Shown: positions 1-9,399, numbered from the stretch's first letter. The stretch is DNA of 42,752 nt from Mesorhizobium sp. J18 (GCF_007829525.1 NZ_VLJP01000023.1:51724-94475), one strand, 5' to 3'. Program-made: numbers and translations. The notes: a model not told the origin generated them from the letters alone.

Positions 1-1163
1 GGCTCGCCGGCTTGAGCTTCGTCTTCCGCAAGTGCCGTCGGCCGGCGTAGCAACTCAGAACGCTGCTTCAGGTAGGCAGGATCGAGGAGGCCCTTAGGCA
101 TAGTTACGAAATCGCTGTCGGCCATGTATTTGCCGCGATCGGCGAAAGCGAGCCGTGTACCGTCACCGATGATGCGCCAGCTTTCCGGATCGTCCGGTCC
201 GAGCGCGGCGAGGTCGAAATGCGAGATCATGCCCAGTATCTGACCGACGGTCAGGCCGCCGGAGGAGGGCGGTCCCATGCCGCAGACGGAATGATCCCGA
301 TAGGGCGCACAGGCCGCGGGCCTTTCCTTGACCTCGTAAGCGGCCATGTCCTCAAGGGTAAGCAGGCCTGGATTCACCGCGTGACGGCGAACGGCTTCGA
401 CGATCTTTTCGGCGATAGGGCCTCGATAGAACACGTCCGCCCCGCTTTTGGCGATCAGGCGCAGCGTCTCGGCATATTCCGGATTTCTCAGTATCGCGCC
501 GGCGGCAAGCGGTTCACCGGAGGCATCAAGGAAATAATCTCGGGCAGCCTTTTCCTTGTCCAGGCGGCCCTTGTCCTCGGCGATCGACGCGTGCAGGCGA
601 GGGGAGACCGCGAAGCCTTCACCGGCAAGCTTGACAGCTGGTTCGAAGGATTGCGCCCAGGGCAGCTTTCCGTAACGCTGATGCACCATTTCCATGAGTG
701 CCACCACGCCTGGAGTTCCGACCGAGCGGCCGCCGACAACTGCGTCGAAAAAGGAAAGCGGTTTACCGTTCTCTTCGAGGAAAAGTTCCGGGGTTGACGC
801 TGCGGGCGCAGTCTCGCGGCCATCGAAGGTGGTTACTTCGCCGCTTGCGGCATCGTACCAGACGAGAAAGGCGCCGCCTCCGATGCCGGAGGATTGCGGC
901 TCAACCAGGCCAAGGACCGTTTGTACCGCAATCAGCGCGTCGGCGGCGCTGCCGCCTTCCCGCATTATCTCCAGACCAGCCTCGGCCGCCAGTGGGTGTG
1001 CCGCCACCACCATACGGTTCTGTGCGCGGACGACAGGCTTTGCCTGGGCACCGGTGGCGATCTCCGGCGCTATCGCATCGGTCGCTTGCTGTGCCTTCAA
1101 CGGTCCGATCGCGGAAAATATTGCCGCCAGGGCAAAGGCCAGGCTCCTCCCATATGCCTTCAC
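1..1163 (-). CDS. ggt: Gamma-glutamyltransferase, C-terminal part cut by the window edge
   Basis: A GTG start at 1163 opens a frame that stays open to base 1 (387 codons). An N-terminal signal peptide (hydrophobic stretch at residues 8-20, then KAQQ) points to export to the periplasm. Large-subunit GGT motifs follow: NRMVVAAHPLAAEAGLE, GGSAADALIA, the glycine-rich SSGIGGGAFLVW, FDGRETAP, GRSVGTPGVV and GPPSSGGLTVGQ. The family hydrolyses or transfers the gamma-glutamyl group of glutathione after self-cleavage at a Thr that starts the small subunit; that Thr lies outside the window, so activity cannot be judged. The start is one base past the lipB stop and is preceded by a GGAGG ribosome site inside the end of lipB, so the two genes are probably co-transcribed. 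Confidence 0.93.
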   Translation of the reverse strand, partial: MKAYGRSLAFALAAIFSAIGPLKAQQATDAIAPEIATGAQAKPVVRAQNRMVVAAHPLAAEAGLEIMREGGSAADALIAVQTVLGLVEPQSSGIGGGAFLVWYDAASGEVTTFDGRETAPAASTPELFLEENGKPLSFFDAVVGGRSVGTPGVVALMEMVHQRYGKLPWAQSFEPAVKLAGEGFAVSPRLHASIAEDKGRLDKEKAARDYFLDASGEPLAAGAILRNPEYAETLRLIAKSGADVFYRGPIAEKIVEAVRRHAVNPGLLTLEDMAAYEVKERPAACAPYRDHSVCGMGPPSSGGLTVGQILGMISHFDLAALGPDDPESWRIIGDGTRLAFADRGKYMADSDFVTMPKGLLDPAYLKQRSELLRRPTALAEDEAQAGE

Positions 1164-1164
1164 G

Positions 1165-1905
1165 TCACGCCTCCTCCAACTGCGCTTGGGAAAGGGCGAT
1201 CGTTGGCCCGAAAATCTCTTCGAAGGCCGCTTTAAGTGCGATATCGAAATCCGCCATCGTCACCGGCAGACCAAGATCGACGAGGCTGGTGACTCCATAG
1301 CCGGAAATGCCGCAAGGCACGATGCCGGAGAAATGCGAGAGATCGGGTTCCACATTGATCGCGATGCCGTGGAAGCTGACCCATTTTCGCAAGCGGATGC
1401 CGATCGCCGCAATCTTGTCCTCGGCTGGCATGCCCGGCGCCAGCGGCGGGCGATCAGGACGCACCACCCAGACCCCGACACGGTCGTCGCGCCGTTCGCC
1501 CTTGACGTTGAAACGAGCCAGGGCAGCGATGATCCAGTCCTCAAGAGCGGCGACGAAGGCGCGCACGTCCTCCTTGCGCCTTTTCAGGTCCAGCATGACA
1601 TAGACGACCCGCTGGCCCGGCCCGTGATAGGTATATTCGCCGCCGCGCCCGGCGTTGAAGACGGGAAAGCGGTTGGCGTCGAGCAGGTCTTCCGGGCGCG
1701 CACTTGTGCCGGCGGTGTAAAGCGGGGGGTGCTCGACCAGCCATATTCGCTCAGGCGCTTCACCCGCACGTATGGCCGTCGCGCGCGCCTCCATTTCGGC
1801 AAGGGCGGATTCATAGGAAGTGAACCCGTCCGCGACCAGCCACTCCACTGGCGGTTCGGGCTCGCGCGGCTGGAAGGAGGTCCGGATCTGGCTGCGCGCC
1901 GTCAT
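1165..1905 (-). CDS. lipB: Lipoyl(octanoyl) transferase LipB
   Basis: This 246-residue protein transfers octanoate from acyl carrier protein to lipoyl domains of 2-oxoacid dehydrogenases and the glycine cleavage H protein, the first step of endogenous lipoate synthesis in the cytoplasm. It shows the family signatures: [12 protein letters not shown] near residue 60, the [12 protein letters not shown] block, [19 protein letters not shown] with the catalytic-pocket Lys, and FSGIVPCGI with the active-site Cys. Length is normal for the family. The ribosome site in front of the ATG is weak. ggt follows one base downstream; bcp lies 120 bases upstream on the same strand. No lipA is in the window. 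Confidence 0.97.
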   Translation of the reverse strand: MTARSQIRTSFQPREPEPPVEWLVADGFTSYESALAEMEARATAIRAGEAPERIWLVEHPPLYTAGTSARPEDLLDANRFPVFNAGRGGEYTYHGPGQRVVYVMLDLKRRKEDVRAFVAALEDWIIAALARFNVKGERRDDRVGVWVVRPDRPPLAPGMPAEDKIAAIGIRLRKWVSFHGIAINVEPDLSHFSGIVPCGISGYGVTSLVDLGLPVTMADFDIALKAAFEEIFGPTIALSQAQLEEA

Positions 1906-2025
1906 GAAAGATCACCCATCCGCCAAATATGGATGTTCCGCCGTAAAAGGTCCAGATTCGAAGCACCAGCTCTCCAACTGGCCAAGGCATTCGGAGTGCG
2001 TAAGGCACTTCGCTGCCGTGCGTTC

Positions 2026-2493
2026 TTAGAGTGCCTCGACCGCCTTCAGAACAGCCTGAGCATGACCCGGCACCTTCACCTTGCGCCAGATTTCGGCGAT
2101 TTTGCCATCCTTGTCGATGAGAAAGGTGGAGCGCTCGACACCCATGTATTTGCGGCCATACATGCTTTTCTCGACCCAGACGCCATATTTCTCGAGCGTC
2201 TTCTTTTCCGAATCAGAGACGAGATCGACCGTCAGCTCGTGCTTTGCCTTAAATTTGTCATGGCTTTTGGTAGTGTCGGGCGACATGCCGATGACCACGG
2301 CACCAAGCTTTTCGAAATCCGGCCGCAGGGCAGAGAAATCGACCGCTTCGGCGGTGCATCCGCTTGTGTCGTCCTTGGGGTAAAAGAAGAGCACGACCGG
2401 CTTTCCCCGAAGGTCCGAGAGCTTGATTATTCCTCCTCCATCGCGCGGGAGCTCAAAATCCGGCGCTTCGGTGCCTTTGACGAGATCAGCCAT
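2026..2493 (-). CDS. bcp: Thiol peroxidase, Bcp/AhpC-TSA type peroxiredoxin
   Basis: This 155-residue peroxiredoxin of the Bcp (PrxQ) group reduces hydrogen and organic peroxides in the cytoplasm using thioredoxin. The sequence has APDFELPRDGGG, then VVLFFYPKDDTSGCTAEAVDF, where the Cys is the peroxidatic residue. The usual second Cys five residues later (CTxExxxF replacing CTxExCxF) is absent, so it looks like a 1-Cys member of the group. The frame is open further upstream, but homology begins at MADLVKGTEAPDF; the ATG at 2493 has an AGGA ribosome site nine bases in front, so I chose it over longer starts. It is divergent from the large AsmA-like gene, 95 bases away. Confidence 0.95.
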   Translation of the reverse strand: MADLVKGTEAPDFELPRDGGGIIKLSDLRGKPVVLFFYPKDDTSGCTAEAVDFSALRPDFEKLGAVVIGMSPDTTKSHDKFKAKHELTVDLVSDSEKKTLEKYGVWVEKSMYGRKYMGVERSTFLIDKDGKIAEIWRKVKVPGHAQAVLKAVEAL

Positions 2494-2588
2494 GGTCTTA
2501 TCCTGATTTCTGGTTCTGCATTTGGGCGCAGAGATATACAGTTGTTGACGGATTCGTCCATGGTCGATCACCCTTTGCAGGAAGCCGC

Positions 2589-5500
2589 GTGAACCAAGAC
2601 GCATTCCGACACGAAAAGGTTCGTTTCCGGCGCGGCGACTATGCTGCTCTGGAAAGCTACCCCTCGTCCTGCGAGCCAATAAGGCATGTGTTGCGCCGGC
2701 CACTGAGGCGGCAGGTGGTCCGCTGGTCGGCTCATAGCATGGGCGGGTTGATCGCCCTGGCAATCATGCTGGCAGCCGCGCTATACGTGGCGGGCCTTGC
2801 GGGGGTTGGGAGCGGCCGATTGCGCGCGGAGGCCGAACGAGCGATCGCTTCCCTTTCCGGTCTGGACGTGAATACGGAATTCGGGGGGACGCGGCTCACT
2901 GTCGATCGCTGGCGCTTCCTGGCGCTGGAAATCCGCGATGCGAAGGTCGTTCGGACGGACAATGGGCAATCCCTCCTTGAAGCCGGCGCCATCCGCTTCG
3001 GTGTGCGTGTAGGACCGCTTCTGACCGGCCATGTACAGCTCGGCAGCGCGACCATTTCCGATGCGCGCATTGCAGCGGCGGACCTTCGGCCTTCCGGCGG
3101 TCATGAGTGGAACGCCGCCATCAAGAACGATGCCGGCCTGATCGAGCCCGATATGGTCAATGACGCCGTTTTCGGGGCCATCCATCGCGCATTCGATCTG
3201 GTTGCAGCGGCTGGCACCAAGAGCCTTGAGTTGAACAATGTCGTCCTCTTGCCGCCGCGCGCCGGGATGCGCGAGCTCGCCATATCCCGCCTTGTCGTTT
3301 CGAGGGAGCGTTCGGGACACATATTGTTTGAAGGAAACGCCGCATTCGGTGAGCGGGCCTTTGCCATAGAGGGGAGCGCGACCCGTTCTTCGGACGGAGA
3401 ACGCATCGAGGCATTGACGGCGGTTCTGGATGTGCCGTGGATCGAAACTTCAGAAGATATTACCACCAATGCGCTTCATCCCGCCGGCAATCCGCTAACG
3501 GGCATCGGATCCATGAAGCTTTCAGTGACGGGCAGCCAGAGCGGGAAAGAGGGCGCTGCGCTGACAGTGGTTTTCGATGTCGACGACGCACATCTGGGGC
3601 TTGGCTCGCCTGACAGCATGAGCGGCAGCGCGGATATTCGTGCCTCCCTTGTCAGCGGGACACGCGCGATAGTGATCGAAACGGGACGGATCTCGACCGG
3701 AAGATCTTCGTTCAACTTTCGCGGCATTATCGGTCCGGATACGCAACCGCAAAGCAGCAACGAGCCGACCTATCATTTCCGCCTTGAAAGCGGCGGCTCG
3801 ACCGTGGCGCCACTGGATTCGCCCGAGGCGGCGCTTCCTGTTTTGGCGCGGATCGCCGGGCGTTATGAACCCGAGGCACGTCGCCTGACGGCGGATCTCA
3901 TCGCAATTCGCACCCCGAATGGCGAAGCGATGGCAAGTGCTGCTGCGACTTTTGAGAAGGGCAAATCACCCGGACTGTCGCTTGCCTTGTCTGTCGCGCG
4001 CATGCCGACCAGCGAAGTCAAACAGCTCTGGCCCTGGTTTGCGGCCCATGGCGCACGCAAATGGGTGCTGGACAACGTTTTCGGGGGCCATGTTGTCGAT
4101 AGCAGCCTCCGCCTCAGGGTGCCGCCGGGCCGGCTGGGCAACGGCGTTCCGCTCTCCGATGAGGAGGTCAGCGGTCGTTTTGAACTGATGGATACGCGCT
4201 TCGATGTCGCCGGTAGAATCCCGCCCGTCCGCGACAGTAACGGCACGGTCAGGTTCGGCGGCACCAATGTGGACATTGCGATCAGTTCCGGTGCGGTCTT
4301 CATGCCCAGCGGGCGTTCGGTTTCTGCCACCGAGGGAAGCTTTGCCATCCGTGATATTCACATATTGCCGCGTATCGGCAAGCTGGACATCAAGGTGAAA
4401 GGCGAAGCGCCGGCAGTGCTCGAACTGGCGTCTTACGAGCCGATAAACGCTTCCCGCTTCATCGATTTCAAGCCTGAAGACCTATCCGGGAAGGTTTCGG
4501 GTCAGGTTGTCGCGGATATTCCCCTCCAGGCTGATATTCCGACTGACAAGCTGGATTGGCGCGTGGCGCTGGATTACGAGGGTCTGGCCATCGCCAAGCC
4601 GATTGGCGGCCAGATGGTTACCGCCGCCAAGGGCAATTTGCTCGTCAAGCCACAATCCGCCAATATCCAGGCCGAGGCCAGGTTGAACGACGTTCCAGCC
4701 AGGATCGATATTATTGAGCCTTTGGGCGGGTCGCCTCTGTCTCGCAAGCGCGACGTAGAACTGCAACTCGACAACCAGTCGCGCGACAAGCTGGTTCCCG
4801 GGCTGTCCTCCATGCTTTCCGGACCGGCGACAGTTACCTTCGACGCCGTGCGGCAGGATCAACAGAAAGTGTCTGTCGATCTGACGCGAACGACTCTGTC
4901 CCTTCCCTGGGTCGGTTGGCGCAAGGGAGGGGGCATTCCCGCCAAGGCGACTTTCCTTATGGAACGCGACGAAGCAGGCATCCATTTGCGCGATTTCAGA
5001 CTTTCAGGAGAGACCTTTTCGGCTGCCGGAACGATCAACCTTACAAGCGGCTCGTTGTCTTCGGCGCGGTTCGACCAGGTGAAGCTTAACCGCGCCGACG
5101 ATTTCAGGGTGGACATTGATCGATCCGGCGGCGGCTACGCGATCACCGTACGCGGCGCATCACTTGACGCGCGCTCGCTCGTCAAGCGCACATTGTCGGA
5201 ATCCGGCGGCGGACAGGGAGGCGGCGGATCGGCAGAAACGGCCTCTGTCAAGCTTGACGCCGAATTGGAAACCGTCACAGGATTCCACGGCGAAAAGCTG
5301 TCCGGTGTAAAGCTCAGTTACAGCAGCCAGGGCTCGTCTCCGGGTTCGATGAACATTTCGGCCAACTCGTCCTCGGGAGCGAGGATTACCGCAAGTGACA
5401 TGATGGAGGATGGACGACGTACCATCCGAATGCAGTCGGTTGATGCCGGCGCGGCGCTGCGCTTTCTCGACATCTATCCGCATATGCAGGGGGGGCAGAT

Positions 5501-5999
5501 CGGCCTGACGTTGGCCGGGTCGGGTGGCAAGCTCAGTGGACAGGCTGACGCGCGCAATTTCTGGATCGTCAATGAACCACGCTTGGGATCGTTGGTGGCC
5601 GCAACGCCAGCAGAGGGGAGGCGCGGACAGGATGGGCAGGTTGATGGCTCGCGTGTTTTCTTCGAACGTGGCTTTGCAGTGATCGAAAAGCAGCCGGGAC
5701 ATCTGAAGCTCGATCGCGGCGTGCTGCGCGGACCGTCGATCGGCACCACCTTTCAAGGCACTCTCTACGATACCGAAGGCAATATGGCGATGACTGGCAC
5801 TTTCATGCCGGCCTATGGCGTGAACCGGATTTTTGGCGAAATCCCGCTGATCGGCCAAATCCTCGGTAACGGGCGCGACCGCGGCCTGATCGGCGTTACC
5901 TACAGGCTTACAGGCAAAGCCGCAGAGCCCCAGCTCGAGGTGAATCCGATTTCCGCAATTGCTCCAGGTATTTTTCGTCAGATCTTTGAGTATCGCTGA
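2589..5999 (+). CDS. AsmA/YhdP-like large envelope protein (DUF3971 type)
   Basis: This 1136-residue protein has a single N-terminal membrane segment at about residues 53-70 (LIALAIMLAAALYVAGLAG) and then a long, repeat-poor, beta-rich body with many alternating hydrophobic residues. It ends in an AsmA-like C-terminal region (GTLYDTEGNMAMTGTF, then FGEIPLIGQILG at about 1085). This layout fits the AsmA/TamB/YhdP superfamily, which is anchored in the inner membrane and is thought to carry phospholipid across the periplasm along a hydrophobic groove. The GTG start at 2589 has AGGAAG five bases upstream; the ATG at 2739 would keep the membrane segment and is a possible alternative. It ends two bases before the convergent tyrS stop. 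Assignment to the superfamily is firm; the exact member is inference. Confidence 0.85.
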   Translation: MNQDAFRHEKVRFRRGDYAALESYPSSCEPIRHVLRRPLRRQVVRWSAHSMGGLIALAIMLAAALYVAGLAGVGSGRLRAEAERAIASLSGLDVNTEFGGTRLTVDRWRFLALEIRDAKVVRTDNGQSLLEAGAIRFGVRVGPLLTGHVQLGSATISDARIAAADLRPSGGHEWNAAIKNDAGLIEPDMVNDAVFGAIHRAFDLVAAAGTKSLELNNVVLLPPRAGMRELAISRLVVSRERSGHILFEGNAAFGERAFAIEGSATRSSDGERIEALTAVLDVPWIETSEDITTNALHPAGNPLTGIGSMKLSVTGSQSGKEGAALTVVFDVDDAHLGLGSPDSMSGSADIRASLVSGTRAIVIETGRISTGRSSFNFRGIIGPDTQPQSSNEPTYHFRLESGGSTVAPLDSPEAALPVLARIAGRYEPEARRLTADLIAIRTPNGEAMASAAATFEKGKSPGLSLALSVARMPTSEVKQLWPWFAAHGARKWVLDNVFGGHVVDSSLRLRVPPGRLGNGVPLSDEEVSGRFELMDTRFDVAGRIPPVRDSNGTVRFGGTNVDIAISSGAVFMPSGRSVSATEGSFAIRDIHILPRIGKLDIKVKGEAPAVLELASYEPINASRFIDFKPEDLSGKVSGQVVADIPLQADIPTDKLDWRVALDYEGLAIAKPIGGQMVTAAKGNLLVKPQSANIQAEARLNDVPARIDIIEPLGGSPLSRKRDVELQLDNQSRDKLVPGLSSMLSGPATVTFDAVRQDQQKVSVDLTRTTLSLPWVGWRKGGGIPAKATFLMERDEAGIHLRDFRLSGETFSAAGTINLTSGSLSSARFDQVKLNRADDFRVDIDRSGGGYAITVRGASLDARSLVKRTLSESGGGQGGGGSAETASVKLDAELETVTGFHGEKLSGVKLSYSSQGSSPGSMNISANSSSGARITASDMMEDGRRTIRMQSVDAGAALRFLDIYPHMQGGQIGLTLAGSGGKLSGQADARNFWIVNEPRLGSLVAATPAEGRRGQDGQVDGSRVFFERGFAVIEKQPGHLKLDRGVLRGPSIGTTFQGTLYDTEGNMAMTGTFMPAYGVNRIFGEIPLIGQILGNGRDRGLIGVTYRLTGKAAEPQLEVNPISAIAPGIFRQIFEYR

Positions 6000-6001
6000 A
6001 G

Positions 6002-7255
6002 CTATTCGGGACGGATGAGGATATGCTTCTTCTTGCCGAGCGAAAGTTTTATCACGCCTTCCGCGGTCATATCGTCACTGCCGATCACCCGACGCTCGTC
6101 CGAGACCGGCTGATCGTTGATGCGCACCGCGCCGCCCTGGACATGGCGGCGAGCTTCGCCATTGGAGGCCGCAAGGCCGGCCGTAACCATCAGGGATAGC
6201 AGACCGGTACCGGTTTCGATTGCAGTTTTGTCTATGGTAACGGTGGGCAGGCTCTCGGCCAGAGCGCCTTCCTCGAAGGTCTTGCGGGCGGTTTCCGCCG
6301 CCCGCTCGGCCGCGTCGCGGCCGTGCAGCATGGCTGTGACCTCGGTGGCGAGCACCTTCTTGGCCTCGTTGATCTCGGAGCCTTCAAGGGCTGCAAGGCG
6401 TGCGATCTCGTCGAGCGGAAGCGTCGTGTAGAGCTTCAAGAAACGTTCGACATCCGCATCCTCGGTGTTGCGCCAATATTGCCAGAAATCATAGGCCGAC
6501 AGCATGTCCGCGTTGAGCCAGACAGCGCCGCTCAGCGATTTGCCCATTTTGGCTCCGGAAGCGGTAGTCAGCAGTGGCGAGGTCAGGGCATAAAGCTGCG
6601 GCGTGCCCATGCGATGGCCGAGGTCGATGCCGTTGACGATATTGCCCCACTGGTCTGAACCGCCCATCTGCAGCCGCACGCCGTAGCGACGGTTGAGCTC
6701 CACGAAGTCGTAGGCCTGCAGGATCATGTAATTGAATTCGAGGAAGGATAGCGACTGGTCGCGATCGAGCCTGAGCTTGACGGAATCGAAGCTCAGCATG
6801 CGGTTGACTGAGAAATGCCGGCCGACATCGCGCAGGAATTCGAGATAATTAAGCGGTAGAAGCCACTCGGCATTGTTCACCATAACCGCATCCTTCGGAC
6901 CGTCGCCGAAAGTGAGGTAGTTGGCGAAAACCTTCCTGATGCCCTCGATATTCTGGCGGATCGTCTCGGGCGTCATCAGCTTGCGCGCCTCGTCCTTGAA
7001 GGATGGATCGCCTACCATGCCGGTGCCGCCGCCCATCAGGGCCACCGGGCGATGGCCGGTCTGCTGCAGCCAGTAAAGCATCATGATCTGGATCAGTCCG
7101 CCGGCATGCAGACTTGGTGCCGTCGGATCGAAGCCGATATAAGCCGTCACCGTTTCCTTCGCGAAGAGGTCGTCGAGGCCGGTTTCATCCGAGATCTGAT
7201 GAATGAAACCGCGCTCGGAAAGAGTGCGCAGGAAGTCGGATTTGAAGGCGGACAT
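6002..7255 (-). CDS. tyrS: Tyrosyl-tRNA synthetase
   Basis: This 417-residue class Ic synthetase charges tRNA-Tyr. It has the HIGH-type motif as PTAPSLHAG (residues 44-52), the tyrosine pocket around [13 protein letters not shown] and GGSDQWGNI, the KMSKS-type loop as [10 protein letters not shown], and a C-terminal S4-like RNA-binding domain ([18 protein letters not shown]). The frame is open for about 100 codons upstream, but that extension is low-complexity Arg-rich sequence with no family similarity; the ATG at 7255 ([12 protein letters not shown]) gives the standard length. It is divergent from anmK and convergent with the AsmA-like gene. Confidence 0.97.
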   Translation of the reverse strand: MSAFKSDFLRTLSERGFIHQISDETGLDDLFAKETVTAYIGFDPTAPSLHAGGLIQIMMLYWLQQTGHRPVALMGGGTGMVGDPSFKDEARKLMTPETIRQNIEGIRKVFANYLTFGDGPKDAVMVNNAEWLLPLNYLEFLRDVGRHFSVNRMLSFDSVKLRLDRDQSLSFLEFNYMILQAYDFVELNRRYGVRLQMGGSDQWGNIVNGIDLGHRMGTPQLYALTSPLLTTASGAKMGKSLSGAVWLNADMLSAYDFWQYWRNTEDADVERFLKLYTTLPLDEIARLAALEGSEINEAKKVLATEVTAMLHGRDAAERAAETARKTFEEGALAESLPTVTIDKTAIETGTGLLSLMVTAGLAASNGEARRHVQGGAVRINDQPVSDERRVIGSDDMTAEGVIKLSLGKKKHILIRPE

Positions 7256-7377
7256 GTGCTTTGCTTTCTGAGAATATCGATCGCCCGCGAGGAATAGCCA
7301 TGCGGACCGGGCGCCTTTAGCATTTGCGGCATGGGAATCACAAGAAAAGTGACCAGTCACGTGAAAGTTGGCCGGCA

Positions 7378-8502
7378 ATGACCCTGAAATGCGCGATCGG
7401 ACTGATGAGCGGCACCTCCATGGACGGTATCGACGTCGCTCTCGTTGCCAGCGATGGGGAGAACCGCGTCGAACGCGGGCCGTCCGTGTTCGTATCCTAT
7501 GAAGCAGCTTTTCGCAGAAAACTGGAAAAGAGCCTTGAAACGGCGAAGGCAATCGCAACCCGTTGTGAAAGACCAGGCGATCTTGCCGAAATCGAAAGGG
7601 AGATCACCGAGCGACACGCCAAGGCAGTGAAGCACTTTGTGGCGGAGGCCACGGGAAGCCTCAAACCGTCCCTGATCGGCTTTCACGGCCAGACCGTGCT
7701 GCACCGCCCTGAAAAGGGCATGACCGTGCAACTGGGGGATGGCCCGCTTCTGGCCCGGCTGACGGGCCTGCCGGTCGTCTATGACATGCGGGCCAACGAC
7801 ATGGTGCATGGCGGGCAAGGGGCTCCGCTGGTGCCGATCTACCATATGGCTTTGGCGAAGTCTTTGCCAAGCGATCTGGCGCGCTTCCCTGTCGCCTTCG
7901 TGAATATTGGTGGCATTTCCAACGTCACCTTCGTGCCTGCCGAAAGCTCTCCGATCGCCTTCGATACAGGACCGGGCAATGCCCTTATCGATCAATGGGT
8001 TGCGCAGGAAGGAGGCATACCCTTCGATGCCGACGGCAGGATCGCCAGCGAAGGCAGGGTGGTGACAGAAGTCGTGCAGCGCTATCTGCAAAGTCCGTTC
8101 TTCGATGCACCGGCCCCAAAATCGCTTGACCGCAATGATTTTACGCTGGAGCCTGCGCGAGGTATGGAACTGGCGGATGGAGCACGCACGCTCGCCAGCC
8201 TTTCCGCCGAGGCTATCCTGAAGGCTGTAGCCCATCTGCCGGAAAAGCCGAGGCTGTGGATCCTCAGCGGCGGCGGAAGGAAGAACCCGCATATCGTCAG
8301 CGACATGCGGGCAAAGGTTGGCTCGGCCGCCGTCATCCTCGCCGAGGATGCCGGCCTGAACGGCGATTCCATGGAGGCCGAAGCCTGGGCCTATCTCGCT
8401 GTGCGCTCGGAGAAAGGCCTGCCGTTGACTTTCCCGACGACGACTGGCTGCAGCGAGCCGGTAACAGGTGGCGTGCTGGCTGCGCCGACTGACCCTACCT
8501 GA
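7378..8502 (+). CDS. anmK: Anhydro-N-acetylmuramic acid kinase
   Basis: This 374-residue kinase phosphorylates 1,6-anhydro-MurNAc released during cell-wall turnover, giving MurNAc-6-phosphate for peptidoglycan recycling. The N-terminal phosphate-binding motif [15 protein letters not shown] (residues 8-22), the [11 protein letters not shown] block, [23 protein letters not shown] and the late SGGGRKNP loop are all intact. The ATG at 7378 starts the homology; an in-frame TTG at 7324 would add 18 residues with no family match. The 3' end overlaps the convergent hydrolase by 8 bases. A short dyad, GTGAC-CA-GTCAC, lies about 20 bases before the start. tyrS-anmK divergence is, from memory, common in rhizobia. 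Confidence 0.96.
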   Translation: MTLKCAIGLMSGTSMDGIDVALVASDGENRVERGPSVFVSYEAAFRRKLEKSLETAKAIATRCERPGDLAEIEREITERHAKAVKHFVAEATGSLKPSLIGFHGQTVLHRPEKGMTVQLGDGPLLARLTGLPVVYDMRANDMVHGGQGAPLVPIYHMALAKSLPSDLARFPVAFVNIGGISNVTFVPAESSPIAFDTGPGNALIDQWVAQEGGIPFDADGRIASEGRVVTEVVQRYLQSPFFDAPAPKSLDRNDFTLEPARGMELADGARTLASLSAEAILKAVAHLPEKPRLWILSGGGRKNPHIVSDMRAKVGSAAVILAEDAGLNGDSMEAEAWAYLAVRSEKGLPLTFPTTTGCSEPVTGGVLAAPTDPT

Positions 8503-9169
8503 TCCGCTTCGGCCGTGGCTCGGCCAGCTCGCCGCGTAGCCGTCGATCGAGATAGTCGGAGCACTCGGCTATGAGCAGATCGACATTGTCCGTGTAGAAG
8601 TGATTGATCCCGGGCAGAGTCTTCTGCGTGATCGTAATGCCTTTCTGCGACTGCAGCTTGTCGACGAGGCCCTGAACATCCTTCGGCGGCGCGACCTTGT
8701 CGGCATCGCCATGGATGATCAGGCCTGAGGAGGGGCAGGGTGCCAGGAAGGAGAAGTCGTAGATGTTCGGCTGCGGGGAAATAGAGATGAAGCCCTCGAT
8801 TTCCGGCCTGCGCATCAGGAGCTGCATGCCGATCCAGGCACCGAAGGAATAACCGGCGACCCAGCAGCTTTTCGAGTCGGGGTGCAGCGACTGCACCCAG
8901 TCCAGCGCGGCCGCGGCGTCTGAAAGCTCGCCGGTGCCATGGTCAAAAGCGCCCTGGCTGCGGCCGATGCCGCGGAAATTGAAGCGCAAGGTTGTGAAGC
9001 CGCGCTTCTGGAACATGTAGAAGAGATCATAGACGATCTTGTTGTTCATCGTTCCGCCGAACTGCGGATGCGGATGAAGAACGATGGCAATTGGTGCGTT
9101 CTTTTCCTTCGAGGGCTGGTAACGCCCTTCGAGGCGGCCGGCGGGACCTGTAAAAATGACTTCGGGCAT
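8495..9169 (-). CDS. Alpha/beta hydrolase, dienelactone-hydrolase-like
   Basis: This 224-residue single-domain alpha/beta hydrolase has a core LHPHPQFGGTMNN (oxyanion region), the nucleophile elbow GYSFGAW with Ser at about residue 125, an acid residue in IIHGDADKVAPP, and a C-terminal catalytic His in PGINHFY. These make a complete Ser-Asp-His triad. The substrate is unknown; in rhizobia a protein of this kind often sits just before the suf operon (recalled knowledge), which is the case here in divergent orientation. The ATG at 9169 has GGGGAGT in front. Its upstream region holds a 16-base perfect palindrome and the iron boxes listed separately. Confidence 0.88.
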   Translation of the reverse strand: MPEVIFTGPAGRLEGRYQPSKEKNAPIAIVLHPHPQFGGTMNNKIVYDLFYMFQKRGFTTLRFNFRGIGRSQGAFDHGTGELSDAAAALDWVQSLHPDSKSCWVAGYSFGAWIGMQLLMRRPEIEGFISISPQPNIYDFSFLAPCPSSGLIIHGDADKVAPPKDVQGLVDKLQSQKGITITQKTLPGINHFYTDNVDLLIAECSDYLDRRLRGELAEPRPKRIR

Positions 9170-9207
9170 AGGTACTCCCCATGGAGCCGCGTTGAAGTGC
9201 GTGAAAA

Positions 9208-9223
9208 CGGAACATATGTTCCG
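9208..9223. promoter_or_regulatory. 16-base perfect palindrome upstream of the hydrolase
   Basis: CGGAACATATGTTCCG reads the same on both strands and lies 39 bases before the hydrolase start. Its position in a divergent promoter region suggests a homodimeric regulator site. The regulator is unknown. Confidence 0.45.
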
Positions 9224-9263
9224 ACTGCCCTTGACGCGGCTCGACTGCCTCCATAGAAGCTAG

Positions 9264-9280
9264 TTTAGAACTGTTCAAAA
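9264..9280. promoter_or_regulatory. Irr-box-like site (iron control element) before the suf operon
   Basis: TTTAGAACTGTTCAAAA matches the rhizobial Irr box TTTAGAA-N3-TTCTAAA at 13 of 14 fixed positions. It is 120 bases upstream of the first suf-operon gene. Irr is a heme-responsive Fur-family regulator that represses iron-using pathways when iron is scarce, and suf genes are known Irr targets in Rhizobiales. The match is seen directly; binding is inferred. Confidence 0.65.
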
Positions 9281-9281
9281 G

Positions 9282-9299
9282 TGAGTGAGATGGTCACTC
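9282..9299. promoter_or_regulatory. Dyad with TGA-N9-TCA spacing, possible RirA/Rrf2 site
   Basis: GAGTGAGATGGTCACTC has perfect 6-base arms around a 5-base spacer. The overlapping span 9282-9296 also fits TGA-N9-TCA, the outline of the RirA iron-responsive operator, though its centre is less AT-rich than usual. It begins two bases after the Irr-like box. Confidence 0.4.
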
Positions 9300-9399
9300 T
9301 CTTGATAAGCCGGGTAGATAGGACGGCTGGCCTTGAAAATTCAAGGAAATAACGCTGTCCCTGCCACCGAATGATCAACCGGACGGATTTTCGTGCGAT

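Noticed and set aside
694-2592. A 632-codon plus-strand open frame
   Set aside because: It runs antisense across ggt, lipB and bcp, has no recognisable domain, and is explained by high GC content and codon structure of the opposite strand.
9208-9223. Palindrome read as a LexA box
   Set aside because: GAAC-N4-GTTC is the Gram-positive type; alphaproteobacterial LexA uses direct repeats with N7 spacing, and the neighbouring genes are not SOS genes.
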